Both the position numbers and the translations under genes were made by a program. From an uncultured Collinsella sp. (GTDB lineage Bacteria; Actinomycetota; Coriobacteriia; Coriobacteriales; Coriobacteriaceae): a DNA stretch of 6,754 nucleotides. Within the stretch, counting starts at the first letter, position 1. Each line of letters starts with the position of its first letter. The stretch is from the NCBI GenBank assembly GCA_958445895.1, contig CAUCTV010000062.1, positions 1 to 6,754 of the forward strand, in the 5' to 3' direction. This document shows, piece by piece, positions 1 to 5,587 of this stretch. Below the pieces are notes generated by a model. The model did not search any database and was not told the DNA's origin. It saw nothing but the letters and a program-made list of their open reading frames with translations.

Positions 1-24
1 GCTATCGGTGGCATTACGGGACAT
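1..24 (-). CDS. hypE: Probable hypE start, cut by window edge (8 codons)
   Basis: On the minus strand an ATG at 24-22 opens a frame reading MSRNATDS to the edge of the window. A Shine-Dalgarno GGAG lies at 36-33, eight bases before the ATG, which makes this a credible gene start. The gene follows hypD after 48 bases on the same strand. In many genomes hypD is followed by hypE, the ATP-dependent dehydratase that turns the HypF-made thiocarboxamide into thiocyanate for the cyanide ligands of [NiFe] hydrogenase. The eight residues carry no diagnostic motif, so the hypE name rests on gene order alone. Confidence 0.5.
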
Positions 25-50
25 ATCGAAAACTCCAATCGTGGGTGGTG

Positions 51-71
51 CCGGTACGCGGGAGCGTCCGG
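51..71 (-). other. Stem-loop between hypD and the next gene
   Basis: Just past the hypD stop codon, the minus-strand RNA can fold into an eight-pair stem (CCGGACGC with GCGT-A-CCGG, one bulged A) closed by a UCCC loop. No U-run follows, so it is not an ordinary Rho-independent terminator. It might slow 3' decay or tune expression between hypD and the downstream gene. That role is inference; the fold itself is read from the sequence. Confidence 0.4.
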
Positions 72-72
72 G

Positions 73-1185
73 CTAGTCGCGGTATCTAAAGTACGCCGCG
101 CAGCTGCCTTCGGAGCTCACCATGCAGGGGCCGACGGGGTGTTCGGGCGTGCAAGCGCGGCCAAACAGAGGACAGTCGCTCGGCGTGATGGCTCCGCGCA
201 GCACGTCGCCGCAGCGGCAGCCGCGTGGCTCGACCGTCGGTTCAATGGGTACGTCAAAGCGGGCGCCGGCATCAAAGCGCACGAATTCGGGTCGGATGGA
301 AAGACCCGAAGCCGCAATCGGTCCCAGTCCGCGCCACGTGGTGTCGCACGGCTCAAACACCTGCTCGACCAGCTGGCGCGCTACGGGATTGCCGTCTGCA
401 TTGACGCCACGGCGGTAGGCGTTGTCGATTGCGGGCCTGTGCTCGACAACCATCTGGACCAGCATGCAGATGCCCTGCAAGATATCGACCGGCTCAAACC
501 CGGTGACTACACCGGGGGTCTCGAACTCATCGACCAAAAACCTAAAGGGTGCCAGGCCCGTGATGGTAGCGACGTGACCAGGCAGGATAAAGCCGTCGAT
601 GGTCGTTTCGGGGTCGTTGGAGATCGCACGCAGAGCCGGCGGCGTGGTCTTGTGAGCACAGTAGACCGAGAAGTTCTGGAGCTCGCGCGCGTCGGCCTCT
701 AGGATGGCGGCGGCAATGGTGGGCGTTGTGGTCTCAAAGCCGACGCCCATAAAGATAACCGGGCGTTCGGGATTTTGCTCAGCAATGTCGAGTGCGTCGA
801 GCGGAGAGTAGACGATGCGGATGTCGCGTCCCGCCGCCTTTTGCGCGGCAAGCGAGGTGGACGATCCTGGCACGCGCATCATGTCGCCAAAGGTGGTGAT
901 GATGGCGCCGTCCATCTTGGCGAGCGCGATTGCATGGTCGATATCGCGGTTGGCGGTAACGCAGACGGGGCAACCCGGACCGCTCAGCAGTTTGAGCCCG
1001 GCAGGCATAATGGAGCGAAAGCCATAGCGCCCGATGTTCACGGTATGCGTGCCGCAGACTTCCATAAGGTTGATGCTGCGGCTGCCGACAAGCGCATGAA
1101 TACGATCGATGAGCTCGCGAGCCAGCCTGGGGTCGCGAAATGCCGAAAAGTCGATACCGGAACGCGCCGGCTGTCCGGCCGCCAC
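73..1185 (-). CDS. hypD: HypD, [NiFe] hydrogenase Fe-S maturation scaffold
   Basis: HypD is the cytoplasmic iron-sulfur protein that, in complex with HypC, holds iron while the CN and CO ligands are attached for [NiFe] hydrogenase. The 370-residue length is normal for the family. Visible signatures are CGTHT with Cys44, GPGCPVC with Cys72 and Cys75, GFETTTPT at 149-156, HKTTPP at 178-183 and PGHV at 202-205. The C-terminal part has cysteines 323, 325, 338, 345, 354 and 362, the region that supplies the [4Fe-4S] ligands. The start is a GTG whose first base is the last base of the hypC TAG (TAGTG), with GAGG at 1196-1193 seven bases upstream inside hypC, so translation is probably coupled. This coupling fits the obligate HypC-HypD complex. 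Nothing looks damaged. Confidence 0.97.
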   Translation of the reverse strand: MAAGQPARSGIDFSAFRDPRLARELIDRIHALVGSRSINLMEVCGTHTVNIGRYGFRSIMPAGLKLLSGPGCPVCVTANRDIDHAIALAKMDGAIITTFGDMMRVPGSSTSLAAQKAAGRDIRIVYSPLDALDIAEQNPERPVIFMGVGFETTTPTIAAAILEADARELQNFSVYCAHKTTPPALRAISNDPETTIDGFILPGHVATITGLAPFRFLVDEFETPGVVTGFEPVDILQGICMLVQMVVEHRPAIDNAYRRGVNADGNPVARQLVEQVFEPCDTTWRGLGPIAASGLSIRPEFVRFDAGARFDVPIEPTVEPRGCRCGDVLRGAITPSDCPLFGRACTPEHPVGPCMVSSEGSCAAYFRYRD

Positions 1186-1445
1186 TAGTATGCCTCGGCC
1201 GGATTGCTGGCCAGTTGGTCTTCTTCGGCCAGTTCGGTCATGGCGTTAACGAGCTCGAGCGTTTCTTGCGCTTCCTGCTCGTCGACGATCTGGATGCCAA
1301 AGCCGGCGTGTACGAGAATATAGTCGCCAACCTGCGCCGTCGGTACGAGACGCAGCGAAATGGGGCGCTCGATGCCCATCATGTCGACGGTCGCCTTAAG
1401 GTCGTCGTCGCGTTTGACCACTTTACCGGGAACGGCAAGGCACAT
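1185..1445 (-). CDS. hypC: HypC/HybG-family hydrogenase maturation chaperone
   Basis: HypC is a small OB-fold-like chaperone that binds HypD and carries the Fe(CN)2CO unit to the large-subunit precursor of the hydrogenase. The 86 residues open with MCLAVPG, whose Cys2 becomes the essential N-terminal cysteine after Met removal. The second family motif, VGDYILVHAGFGI, is at 39-51 with His46. The acidic tail after about residue 55 is somewhat longer than in minimal members. The ATG at 1445 is preceded by a purine-rich AAAAGGGGA with five bases between GGGGA and the start. It lies 131 bases after hypF and overlaps hypD by one base. HybG is a paralogue with the same motifs, but the neighbours favour hypC. 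Confidence 0.96.
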   Translation of the reverse strand: MCLAVPGKVVKRDDDLKATVDMMGIERPISLRLVPTAQVGDYILVHAGFGIQIVDEQEAQETLELVNAMTELAEEDQLASNPAEAY

Positions 1446-1476
1446 AATGTTCCCCTTTTATACGTTTTGCGCTGGA

Positions 1477-1486
1477 TAGGCGCCTA
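1477..1486. repeat. 10-bp perfect palindrome upstream of hypC
   Basis: TAGGCGCCTA is a perfect palindrome about 31 bases before the hypC ATG in the 131-base hypF-hypC gap. It could be a small operator half or be fortuitous in GC-rich DNA. No convincing -35/-10 pair for a separate hypC promoter was found next to it. Confidence 0.25.
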
Positions 1487-1576
1487 ATTACCCATCAGTT
1501 GATGGTAGCGCTCGCGGAAGTCACGAGCAAACGCGTTACACCTGTGAGACGGCGGCGCGCAGGCTGGCAAAACAGC

Positions 1577-4045
1577 CTATCGCAACGCCGTCTGCGCGAG
1601 GCGAGCGCGAGCGATGGCGGCCTGACCGTAGGCGATGCAGCCGTCGTTGGCGGGTACAGCGTGGGGGACCAAGACGGCAAGACCGGCGTCTTTGAGTTCG
1701 TGGGTAAGGAGCTGAAGCAAAAGCCGGTTCATGAACACACCGCCCGAGAGCGCGACGGTGTCGAGGTCTTCACGGACGCAGATCTCGCTTGCGATGCGGG
1801 CCGACGCGCGTGCGATGGTGACATGGAAGTCGAGCGCGAGCTTGCCGGCGGGCACGCCGGTCCTGATTCCCTCCAAAAGCGCCTCAAAAAGCGGTCTGGA
1901 GTTCAGAACATGGAAGTCGTCCGGACGGGATGATTCGGTTACGGAAAAGCTGGCCATATTGCCGGTGGGGCAGGCACTTTCACTGCTGAACGCGCGCCAG
2001 GCGGCGGCTTCGAGTTCTATGGCAGGCTCGCCCTCGTAGGTTGCCTTGTCGCAGATGCCCAGAATTGCTGCCGCGGCATCAAAGAGACGCCCCATGCTGC
2101 TGGTACGCGGGCTGTTGATGCCGCGCTCGATCATCGTTGCCGTTACGCTGCGCGTTTGCTCGTCAAGGCTGTTCAAAAGCCGAGCGGTACCTGGGTGCTC
2201 GAGCAGGCCGAGCTCACTGAGCAGGGCAAAGGCGTTGCGGCGGGCGTCGCGCACGGAGGCCGCCCCGCCGGGGAGCGCCCAGGTGAGTAAATGCGCGGCG
2301 CGCTCAAAGCCGCCAAGGCCGGCAACAAGAAACTCGCCGCCCCAAATGGTCCCATCGGTGCCGGCGCCGGTGCCGTCAAAGGCGATGCCAAGGACACGCG
2401 CGTCGGTTGTAAGCTGGCCCGCGGCGATGGCCTCGGCCATTACGCTCGCGATATGCGCATGATGGTGCTGCACCTCGACGAGCGGCAGATTGTGCTCCCG
2501 TGCCTGCTCGCGCGCCCACTGGCTCGATAGATAGCTGGGGTGCAAATCGCAGGCCAAGGCGGCGGGCGCCAAGTCAAAGAGATCTTCCAAGCGCGTGCGC
2601 GCGGCGTTCCAGGCATCGAAGGTCTCGCCGTTTTCAACATCGCCGATATGCTGCGACACAAAACAGGTTGCCTCGCCGTTCGTCCCTTCACGCGTGAGCG
2701 CAATCGTGGCCTTTTGTTGTGGCCCGCAGGCGAGCACGCAGGACGGAGCGCCGTCGAGCGCCGGCAACGGCAACGGCTGGGGTGCATATCCGCGAGCGCG
2801 GCGCACGGGCATAACGGCGCCGTCGACCACGCGCACTACAGAGTCGTCGTAGCGCGAGAGGATCGCGCGGTCGTTGCCGAGCAACGCATCGGCGATGCCG
2901 GCGGCAACGAGGTGTTCCCAGGCAAGATCGTCGTCGGTTTCTATGGGTTCTTCGCTCAGGTTTCCGCTGGTCATGACGAGCGCGTGCATACCGCAGGCTT
3001 CTGCCGCGGCAAGCAACAGATGTTGAAGCGGCGTATAGGGGAGCATGATGCCGAGCTCTGGAAGGTCGTGCGCGACGGACGGCGCGAGCGCGAGGGCGTC
3101 GGGGGAGCCGCCGCTCTCGCAAGCAGCACGTCGGCGCAGCAGCACAATGGGGCGAATGCTGCCGGCCAGCAAGCCGCGCTCAACGTCGCTGACATGGCAT
3201 AGGCGTTCAACGTCGGCAAGGTCGCGCATCATGACGGCAAGTGGTTTGTTGCTGCGGCGTTTGCGACGGCGCAGCTCGGCCACCGCCTGCTCGCTGGCGG
3301 CGTCACAGGCTAGATGAAATCCGCCCAGGCCCTTGATGGCGACGATGCCACCGCTGGCCAGCAGCTCAACGCAGCGCTCGATAATGGCGTCGCTGGCCTC
3401 GCGTGTGGTGCCGACTGCCGGTGTCGCGGACGAATTCCCGCACGCATCGCCGTTCACAGCCTCGCGCCACGTAATATGCGGCCCGCAATCAAAGCAGGCA
3501 TCGGGTTGCGCGTGAAAACGCCGGTCGAGTGGGTCGGCATACTCCGCGGCACACTTGGGACACATGGGAAAACAATCCATCGACGTGGCCGCTCGGTCAT
3601 AAGGCAACGATCGGATGATGGTAAAGCGTTGGCCGCAGTTAGTGCAGTTGATAAAGGGGTAGTGATAGCGTCGGTCGGCGGGATCGAACAACTCACGCAG
3701 GCAATCGTCGCAGGTAGCGATGTCGGGCGAGACGAGCGTGGTATGCGCGGTCTGATCCTGCGATGCCACAATGCGAAAGCCCCGCTCATCGGCAGTGCTC
3801 CAGCCGCCAGGCCCCAAATCCGCAATATCGACTCGCTCAACGCGAGCCGCCGCGGGCGCATGCTCAGAAAGCGCGGCAACAAAAGCATCGAGCGCATCGG
3901 CCGGAGCGTGCGCCTCGATATGTACGCCGTCGCCCGCATTGAGCACCCATCCGCAAATGCCATGCGCCATGGCCTCGCGATACACAAATGGTCGCATGCC
4001 AACGCCCTGCACAATGCCCGTCACATGAATATGCACATGCCGCAT
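1577..4045 (-). CDS. hypF: HypF carbamoyltransferase for hydrogenase cyanide ligands
   Basis: HypF uses carbamoyl phosphate and ATP to make carbamoyl-adenylate and transfers the carbamoyl group to the HypE C-terminal cysteine, the first step to the CN ligands. The 822-residue protein has the complete domain order. An acylphosphatase domain (about 1-95) carries GIVQGVGMRPFV with Arg18 and Asn36. A zinc region has CxxC pairs at 112/115, 134/137, 162/165 and 184/187. A YrdC-like domain (about 215-410) has KPLAVMMRDL at 267, PYTPLQHLL at 336 and MTSGNLSEEP at 359. A Kae1-like domain follows, with VQHHHAH at 525, FDGTGAGTDG at 556, MGRLFDAAAA at 651, SGGVFMN at 767 and NDGCIAYGQ at 800. The ATG at 4045 is chosen over a TTG nine codons upstream because GAGGAG precedes it with ideal spacing and the TTG lies inside a repeat. 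Confidence 0.97.
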   Translation of the reverse strand: MRHVHIHVTGIVQGVGMRPFVYREAMAHGICGWVLNAGDGVHIEAHAPADALDAFVAALSEHAPAAARVERVDIADLGPGGWSTADERGFRIVASQDQTAHTTLVSPDIATCDDCLRELFDPADRRYHYPFINCTNCGQRFTIIRSLPYDRAATSMDCFPMCPKCAAEYADPLDRRFHAQPDACFDCGPHITWREAVNGDACGNSSATPAVGTTREASDAIIERCVELLASGGIVAIKGLGGFHLACDAASEQAVAELRRRKRRSNKPLAVMMRDLADVERLCHVSDVERGLLAGSIRPIVLLRRRAACESGGSPDALALAPSVAHDLPELGIMLPYTPLQHLLLAAAEACGMHALVMTSGNLSEEPIETDDDLAWEHLVAAGIADALLGNDRAILSRYDDSVVRVVDGAVMPVRRARGYAPQPLPLPALDGAPSCVLACGPQQKATIALTREGTNGEATCFVSQHIGDVENGETFDAWNAARTRLEDLFDLAPAALACDLHPSYLSSQWAREQAREHNLPLVEVQHHHAHIASVMAEAIAAGQLTTDARVLGIAFDGTGAGTDGTIWGGEFLVAGLGGFERAAHLLTWALPGGAASVRDARRNAFALLSELGLLEHPGTARLLNSLDEQTRSVTATMIERGINSPRTSSMGRLFDAAAAILGICDKATYEGEPAIELEAAAWRAFSSESACPTGNMASFSVTESSRPDDFHVLNSRPLFEALLEGIRTGVPAGKLALDFHVTIARASARIASEICVREDLDTVALSGGVFMNRLLLQLLTHELKDAGLAVLVPHAVPANDGCIAYGQAAIARARLAQTALR

Positions 4046-4051
4046 GCGACA

Positions 4052-4057
4052 CTCCTC
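4052..4057 (-). promoter_or_regulatory. Ribosome binding site that fixes the hypF start
   Basis: GAGGAG on the minus strand ends six bases before the ATG at 4045-4043. It decides for that ATG, because the in-frame TTG at 4072 has no such site and falls in the palindromic element. Confidence 0.75.
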
Positions 4058-4063
4058 ATCAAA

Positions 4064-4143
4064 ACCGACCAAAAAGGGACAAGTTTATTTTGGTAGGTAA
4101 AACGCTAAACCTGCCAAAACAAACCTGTCCCTTTTTGGTAGGT
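4064..4143. repeat. 80-bp nested double-hairpin repeat (REP/BIME-like)
   Basis: Two 35-base arms, 4064-4098 and 4109-4143, are inverted copies around a 10-base AT-rich spacer and match at 31 of 35 positions. Each arm is itself a hairpin. On the left, 4064-4074 pairs with 4088-4098 in ten of eleven positions around a 13-base loop. On the right, 4109-4119 pairs with 4133-4143 in eleven pairs including one G-T, again around a 13-base loop. The two loops are inverted copies of each other, AGGGACAAGTTTA and CAAACCTGTCCCT. This resembles a bacterial interspersed mosaic element made of two inverted REP units. The core related to AAACCTGTCCC recalls repeats tied to REP-associated tyrosine transposases, as I remember them. 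It fills most of the gap between the nikR stop and hypF. No transposase is in the window, and dispersal in the genome cannot be seen here. Confidence 0.85.
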
Positions 4144-4146
4144 GCG

Positions 4147-4659
4147 CTACAGCCCCAGGCTCTGCTTGGTGGCGGCGCACGTGAGCTCGCCGTGCTTAAC
4201 GCCGCGCAGGCCCAGCAGGCGATCGGCTAGTTCGTAGACGCGCTCGCCGCGACCCTTGAGTGCCAGGATCTCCAGACAGTTGTGGTGATCCAGATGCACG
4301 TGCATGGTCGATACGATCTCGCCGGTGTAGTCGTGCTGCACTTCGTCCAGACGGCGCGTCAGGTCGCCGGTATGGTGGTCGTAGATCATGGTGAGCGACC
4401 CGATAACATGCTCGTCGGGCGTGCGCATCTGCTCCTTGGCGATCGAGGCGCGAATCAGGTCGCGCACGGCCTCGGAGCGGTTGGCCACGTCGCCGCGGCG
4501 CGCGATCTGTTCGTCAAAACGGCGCAGCAGGTCATCCGGTGCGGTAACCGAAAAACGGACCAGCTCGGAGCCGGAGCCACTACAGTGGCAGCCCGCGTCA
4601 CCGTCCGCCCCGTGCGGATGCTCGTGCTCGTACCCGCAGCCGTGCTCGTGTTCGGCCAC
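4147..4659 (-). CDS. nikR: NikR-family nickel-responsive regulator with His/Cys-rich N-terminus
   Basis: NikR is a tetrameric nickel-dependent DNA-binding repressor. Residues about 32-74 form the ribbon-helix-helix domain (LVRFSVTAPDDLL then RSEAVRDLIR). The C-terminal ACT-like domain has all four nickel ligands of the E. coli protein at matching spacing: His109, His120, His122 and Cys128 (His76, His87, His89, Cys95 in E. coli), in MHVHLDHHNCLE. The protein is 170 residues against about 133 in E. coli, mainly because of an N-terminal stretch of about 30 residues with six His and three Cys in the first 26. The start is a GTG one base after the TAA of the upstream small gene, with no strong Shine-Dalgarno of its own, so coupling is likely. 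No later in-frame start would remove the extension and keep the DNA-binding domain. Its place ahead of hypF suggests control of hydrogenase maturation by nickel. Confidence 0.93.
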   Translation of the reverse strand: MAEHEHGCGYEHEHPHGADGDAGCHCSGSGSELVRFSVTAPDDLLRRFDEQIARRGDVANRSEAVRDLIRASIAKEQMRTPDEHVIGSLTMIYDHHTGDLTRRLDEVQHDYTGEIVSTMHVHLDHHNCLEILALKGRGERVYELADRLLGLRGVKHGELTCAATKQSLGL

Positions 4660-4660
4660 C

Positions 4661-4909
4661 TTACACCAGCTTCACGGAGCCGACGGAGTTGTGGTCGGCC
4701 TCGATGGCTTCCTCGTAGCCCTCGAGCGCGTCATGCGCCTCGTGCAACGCGGCCATGGCGGCCTCGAGCTTGGCGCCGATGCGCTCCATGTCAAAATTCT
4801 CGGTCGCATGCAGCAACTGATGGCTCCATTCGTGAGCGAGCTCGATGGTGTCGTCGACCTGTTTGACGCTCATGGCAAGCTGGCTCATGTTCATTCCAAC
4901 ATCATGCAT
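4661..4909 (-). CDS. Small His-rich helical protein of unknown function, coupled to nikR
   Basis: I do not recognise this 82-residue protein. It has no signal peptide or membrane segment and looks almost wholly helical, in two helices of about 10-38 and 40-72. His26, His30 and His34 are spaced four apart, so they would lie on one face of the first helix. His56, His59 and His73 add to the His content. That pattern would suit metal binding or a small assembly factor, but this is inference. The ATG at 4909 has an excellent AAGGAG seven bases upstream; internal Met6, Met8 and Met12 are less well placed. It is the first gene of the nikR-hyp block and stops one base before the nikR GTG, so the two are probably translated together. 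An accessory role in nickel handling or hydrogenase assembly is the natural guess. Confidence 0.82.
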   Translation of the reverse strand: MHDVGMNMSQLAMSVKQVDDTIELAHEWSHQLLHATENFDMERIGAKLEAAMAALHEAHDALEGYEEAIEADHNSVGSVKLV

Positions 4910-4948
4910 GGGAAATCTCCTTTTGTATGGGGCAGTTCAGTGGTTCAG

Positions 4949-4954
4949 ATTTTA
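4949..4954 (-). promoter_or_regulatory. Candidate -10 box for the nikR-hyp block
   Basis: TAAAAT on the minus strand would place a transcript start near 4942, giving a leader of about 32 bases before the first gene. It lies just downstream of the thioredoxin terminator, where a promoter is expected. No good -35 is present at 16-18 bases. Two GTTCAG direct repeats (4935-4940 and 4943-4948, plus-strand reading) lie beside it and could be a regulator site. Confidence 0.28.
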
Positions 4955-4978
4955 CTACGCCCGCTTTGCGCGCAGCTG

Positions 4979-5019
4979 CATAAGAAAACGGGTGCGAGCC
5001 TGTGCGACCCGCACCCGTT
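4979..5019 (-). terminator. Rho-independent terminator after thioredoxin
   Basis: A perfect 10-bp stem (AACGGGTGCG at 4987-4996 with CGCACCCGTT at 5010-5019) encloses a 13-base loop. In the minus direction it runs directly into TTTTCTTAT. GC-rich stem plus U-run in that direction marks it as the end of the thioredoxin transcript, about 110 bases after its stop. It also separates that transcript from the nikR-hyp block. Confidence 0.85.
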
Positions 5020-5083
5020 CACTGGGGGCTGTTTGTAACTACCATACTATCCGTGGTCGCATGCCTTGCGTTTGGCACTCCGG

Positions 5084-5104
5084 TGAGCGGTGCGAAACCG
5101 CTCA
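5084..5104 (-). other. Stem-loop in the thioredoxin 3' region
   Basis: TGAGCGGT at 5084-5091 and ACCGCTCA at 5097-5104 form a perfect 8-bp stem with a five-base loop (UUCGC in the minus-strand RNA). No U-run follows in either direction. It lies 27 bases after the thioredoxin stop and upstream of the true terminator. It may protect the 3' end or be a regulatory RNA structure. Confidence 0.5.
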
Positions 5105-5130
5105 TGGACGGCAGACAAGTAACAAGCGTA

Positions 5131-5451
5131 TTACAGATGTTTCTCCAGCAGTGCCTGAAGTCTTGCCTTGGGTAAGGCGCCAACCGAGCGGTCGACCTCC
5201 TCGCCGTTCTTAAAGACGATCAGCGTGGGGATGCTCATGACGCCAAACTTCATGGCCAGGTCCTGGTTGTCGTCGACGTTGCACTTGGCCACAGCCAACT
5301 TGCCGGCCAGCTCGTCGGCAACCTCGTCTACGATGGGCGAGAGCGAGCGGCAGGGGCCGCACCACGGGGCCCAAAAATCAACCAGTACGGGCAGGCTATC
5401 GTTGACGACAGCGCCGAAGTTCTCGGGGGTAATCTGCTTAATGTCAGCCAT
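5131..5451 (-). CDS. trxA: Thioredoxin
   Basis: This is a cytoplasmic dithiol-disulfide oxidoreductase of standard size, 106 residues. The active site WCGPC is at 30-34 (Cys31, Cys34). The buried Asp25 comes just before it in VDFWAPWCGPC, and the cis-proline Pro75 is in MSIPT. The ending LQALLEKHL is typical for the family. The start is set at the ATG at 5451 because GGAGG lies five bases upstream and the protein then begins exactly where thioredoxins do; the longer frame to 5535 runs through promoter-like DNA. It is transcribed away from the glycosylase-like gene and ends in a dedicated terminator, so it appears monocistronic. Several thioredoxins often coexist in anaerobes, so the trxA symbol is a family label rather than proof of the main copy. 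Confidence 0.96.
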   Translation of the reverse strand: MADIKQITPENFGAVVNDSLPVLVDFWAPWCGPCRSLSPIVDEVADELAGKLAVAKCNVDDNQDLAMKFGVMSIPTLIVFKNGEEVDRSVGALPKARLQALLEKHL

Positions 5452-5456
5452 GGTGA

Positions 5457-5461
5457 CCTCC
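5457..5461 (-). promoter_or_regulatory. Ribosome binding site that fixes the thioredoxin start
   Basis: GGAGG on the minus strand ends five bases before the ATG at 5451-5449. An in-frame ATG four codons upstream overlaps this site and has no comparable one of its own, which excludes it. Confidence 0.75.
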
Positions 5462-5469
5462 ATAATACG

Positions 5470-5486
5470 ACGCGGCTCGGCCGCGT
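5470..5486 (-). other. Perfect 7-bp hairpin in the thioredoxin leader
   Basis: ACGCGGC and GCCGCGT flank a three-base loop, forming a tight stem about nine bases upstream of the thioredoxin Shine-Dalgarno. It could be an operator in DNA or a leader hairpin in RNA that affects ribosome access. There is no U-run after it in the minus direction, so it is unlikely to terminate transcription. Confidence 0.4.
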
Positions 5487-5505
5487 AAAACTCAGTACGA
5501 CCGTG

Positions 5506-5511
5506 CTTATA
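5506..5511 (-). promoter_or_regulatory. Candidate -10 box for thioredoxin
   Basis: TATAAG on the minus strand matches the -10 consensus at five of six positions and would start transcription near 5499, about 48 bases before the ATG. The -35 position at 17-base spacing is poor (TGGTTG). Part of the adjacent inverted repeat fills the spacer, which would allow a bound regulator to control it. Confidence 0.35.
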
Positions 5512-5514
5512 CCC

Positions 5515-5552
5515 AGCCGCCCGCAAAGCAACCACTCGCGGGCGGCTCTTTT
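5515..5552 (+). promoter_or_regulatory. 10-bp inverted repeat between divergent genes; terminator-like on plus strand
   Basis: AGCCGCCCGC at 5515-5524 and GCGGGCGGCT at 5538-5547 are a perfect 10-bp inverted repeat with a 13-base loop, followed on the plus strand by CTTTT. Read as RNA it is a good plus-strand terminator, yet no plus-strand gene lies upstream to be terminated. Read as DNA it sits exactly between the two divergent -10 candidates, with arm centres 23 bp apart, about two helical turns, as for a dimeric regulator. Which reading is right cannot be settled from the sequence. Confidence 0.6.
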
Positions 5553-5553
5553 A

Positions 5554-5559
5554 TATAAT
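5554..5559 (+). promoter_or_regulatory. Consensus -10 box for the glycosylase-like gene
   Basis: TATAAT is a perfect -10 hexamer and would start transcription near 5566, about 22 bases before the ATG at 5588. The -35 region is poor (ACCACT at 17-base spacing) and falls in the loop of the inverted repeat. This suggests either weak activity or dependence on an activator. Confidence 0.5.
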
Positions 5560-5587
5560 GGTGGGCACGCAAACGATTGGAGAGCGC

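Noticed and set aside
139..702. 187-residue plus-strand frame opposite hypD
   Set aside because: It is antisense to the fully conserved hypD and has no motif or ribosome binding site that supports it.
4046..4072. Alternative TTG start for hypF nine codons upstream
   Set aside because: The TTG is inside the palindromic repeat and lacks a ribosome binding site, while the ATG at 4045 has GAGGAG at ideal spacing and gives the usual HypF beginning.
3314..4096. 260-residue open frame on the plus strand opposite hypF
   Set aside because: It lies almost wholly antisense to hypF, whose domains are clear, and its product has no recognisable motif. Long antisense frames are expected in GC-rich genes.
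4282..5038. Two plus-strand frames of 194 and 216 residues over nikR, the small gene and the terminator
   Set aside because: They overlap recognised minus-strand genes, and the longer one runs through the thioredoxin terminator. Neither product resembles a known family.
4925..5047. Possible E. coli-type NikR operator from GTATGG (4925-4930) and CCATAC (5042-5047)
   Set aside because: The half-sites are over 110 bases apart instead of 16, and the terminator lies between them, so they cannot form one known operator.
5452..5535. Longer N-terminus for thioredoxin
   Set aside because: The extra 28 residues are not seen in thioredoxins, and the stretch holds the ribosome binding site, a hairpin and a -10-like box.
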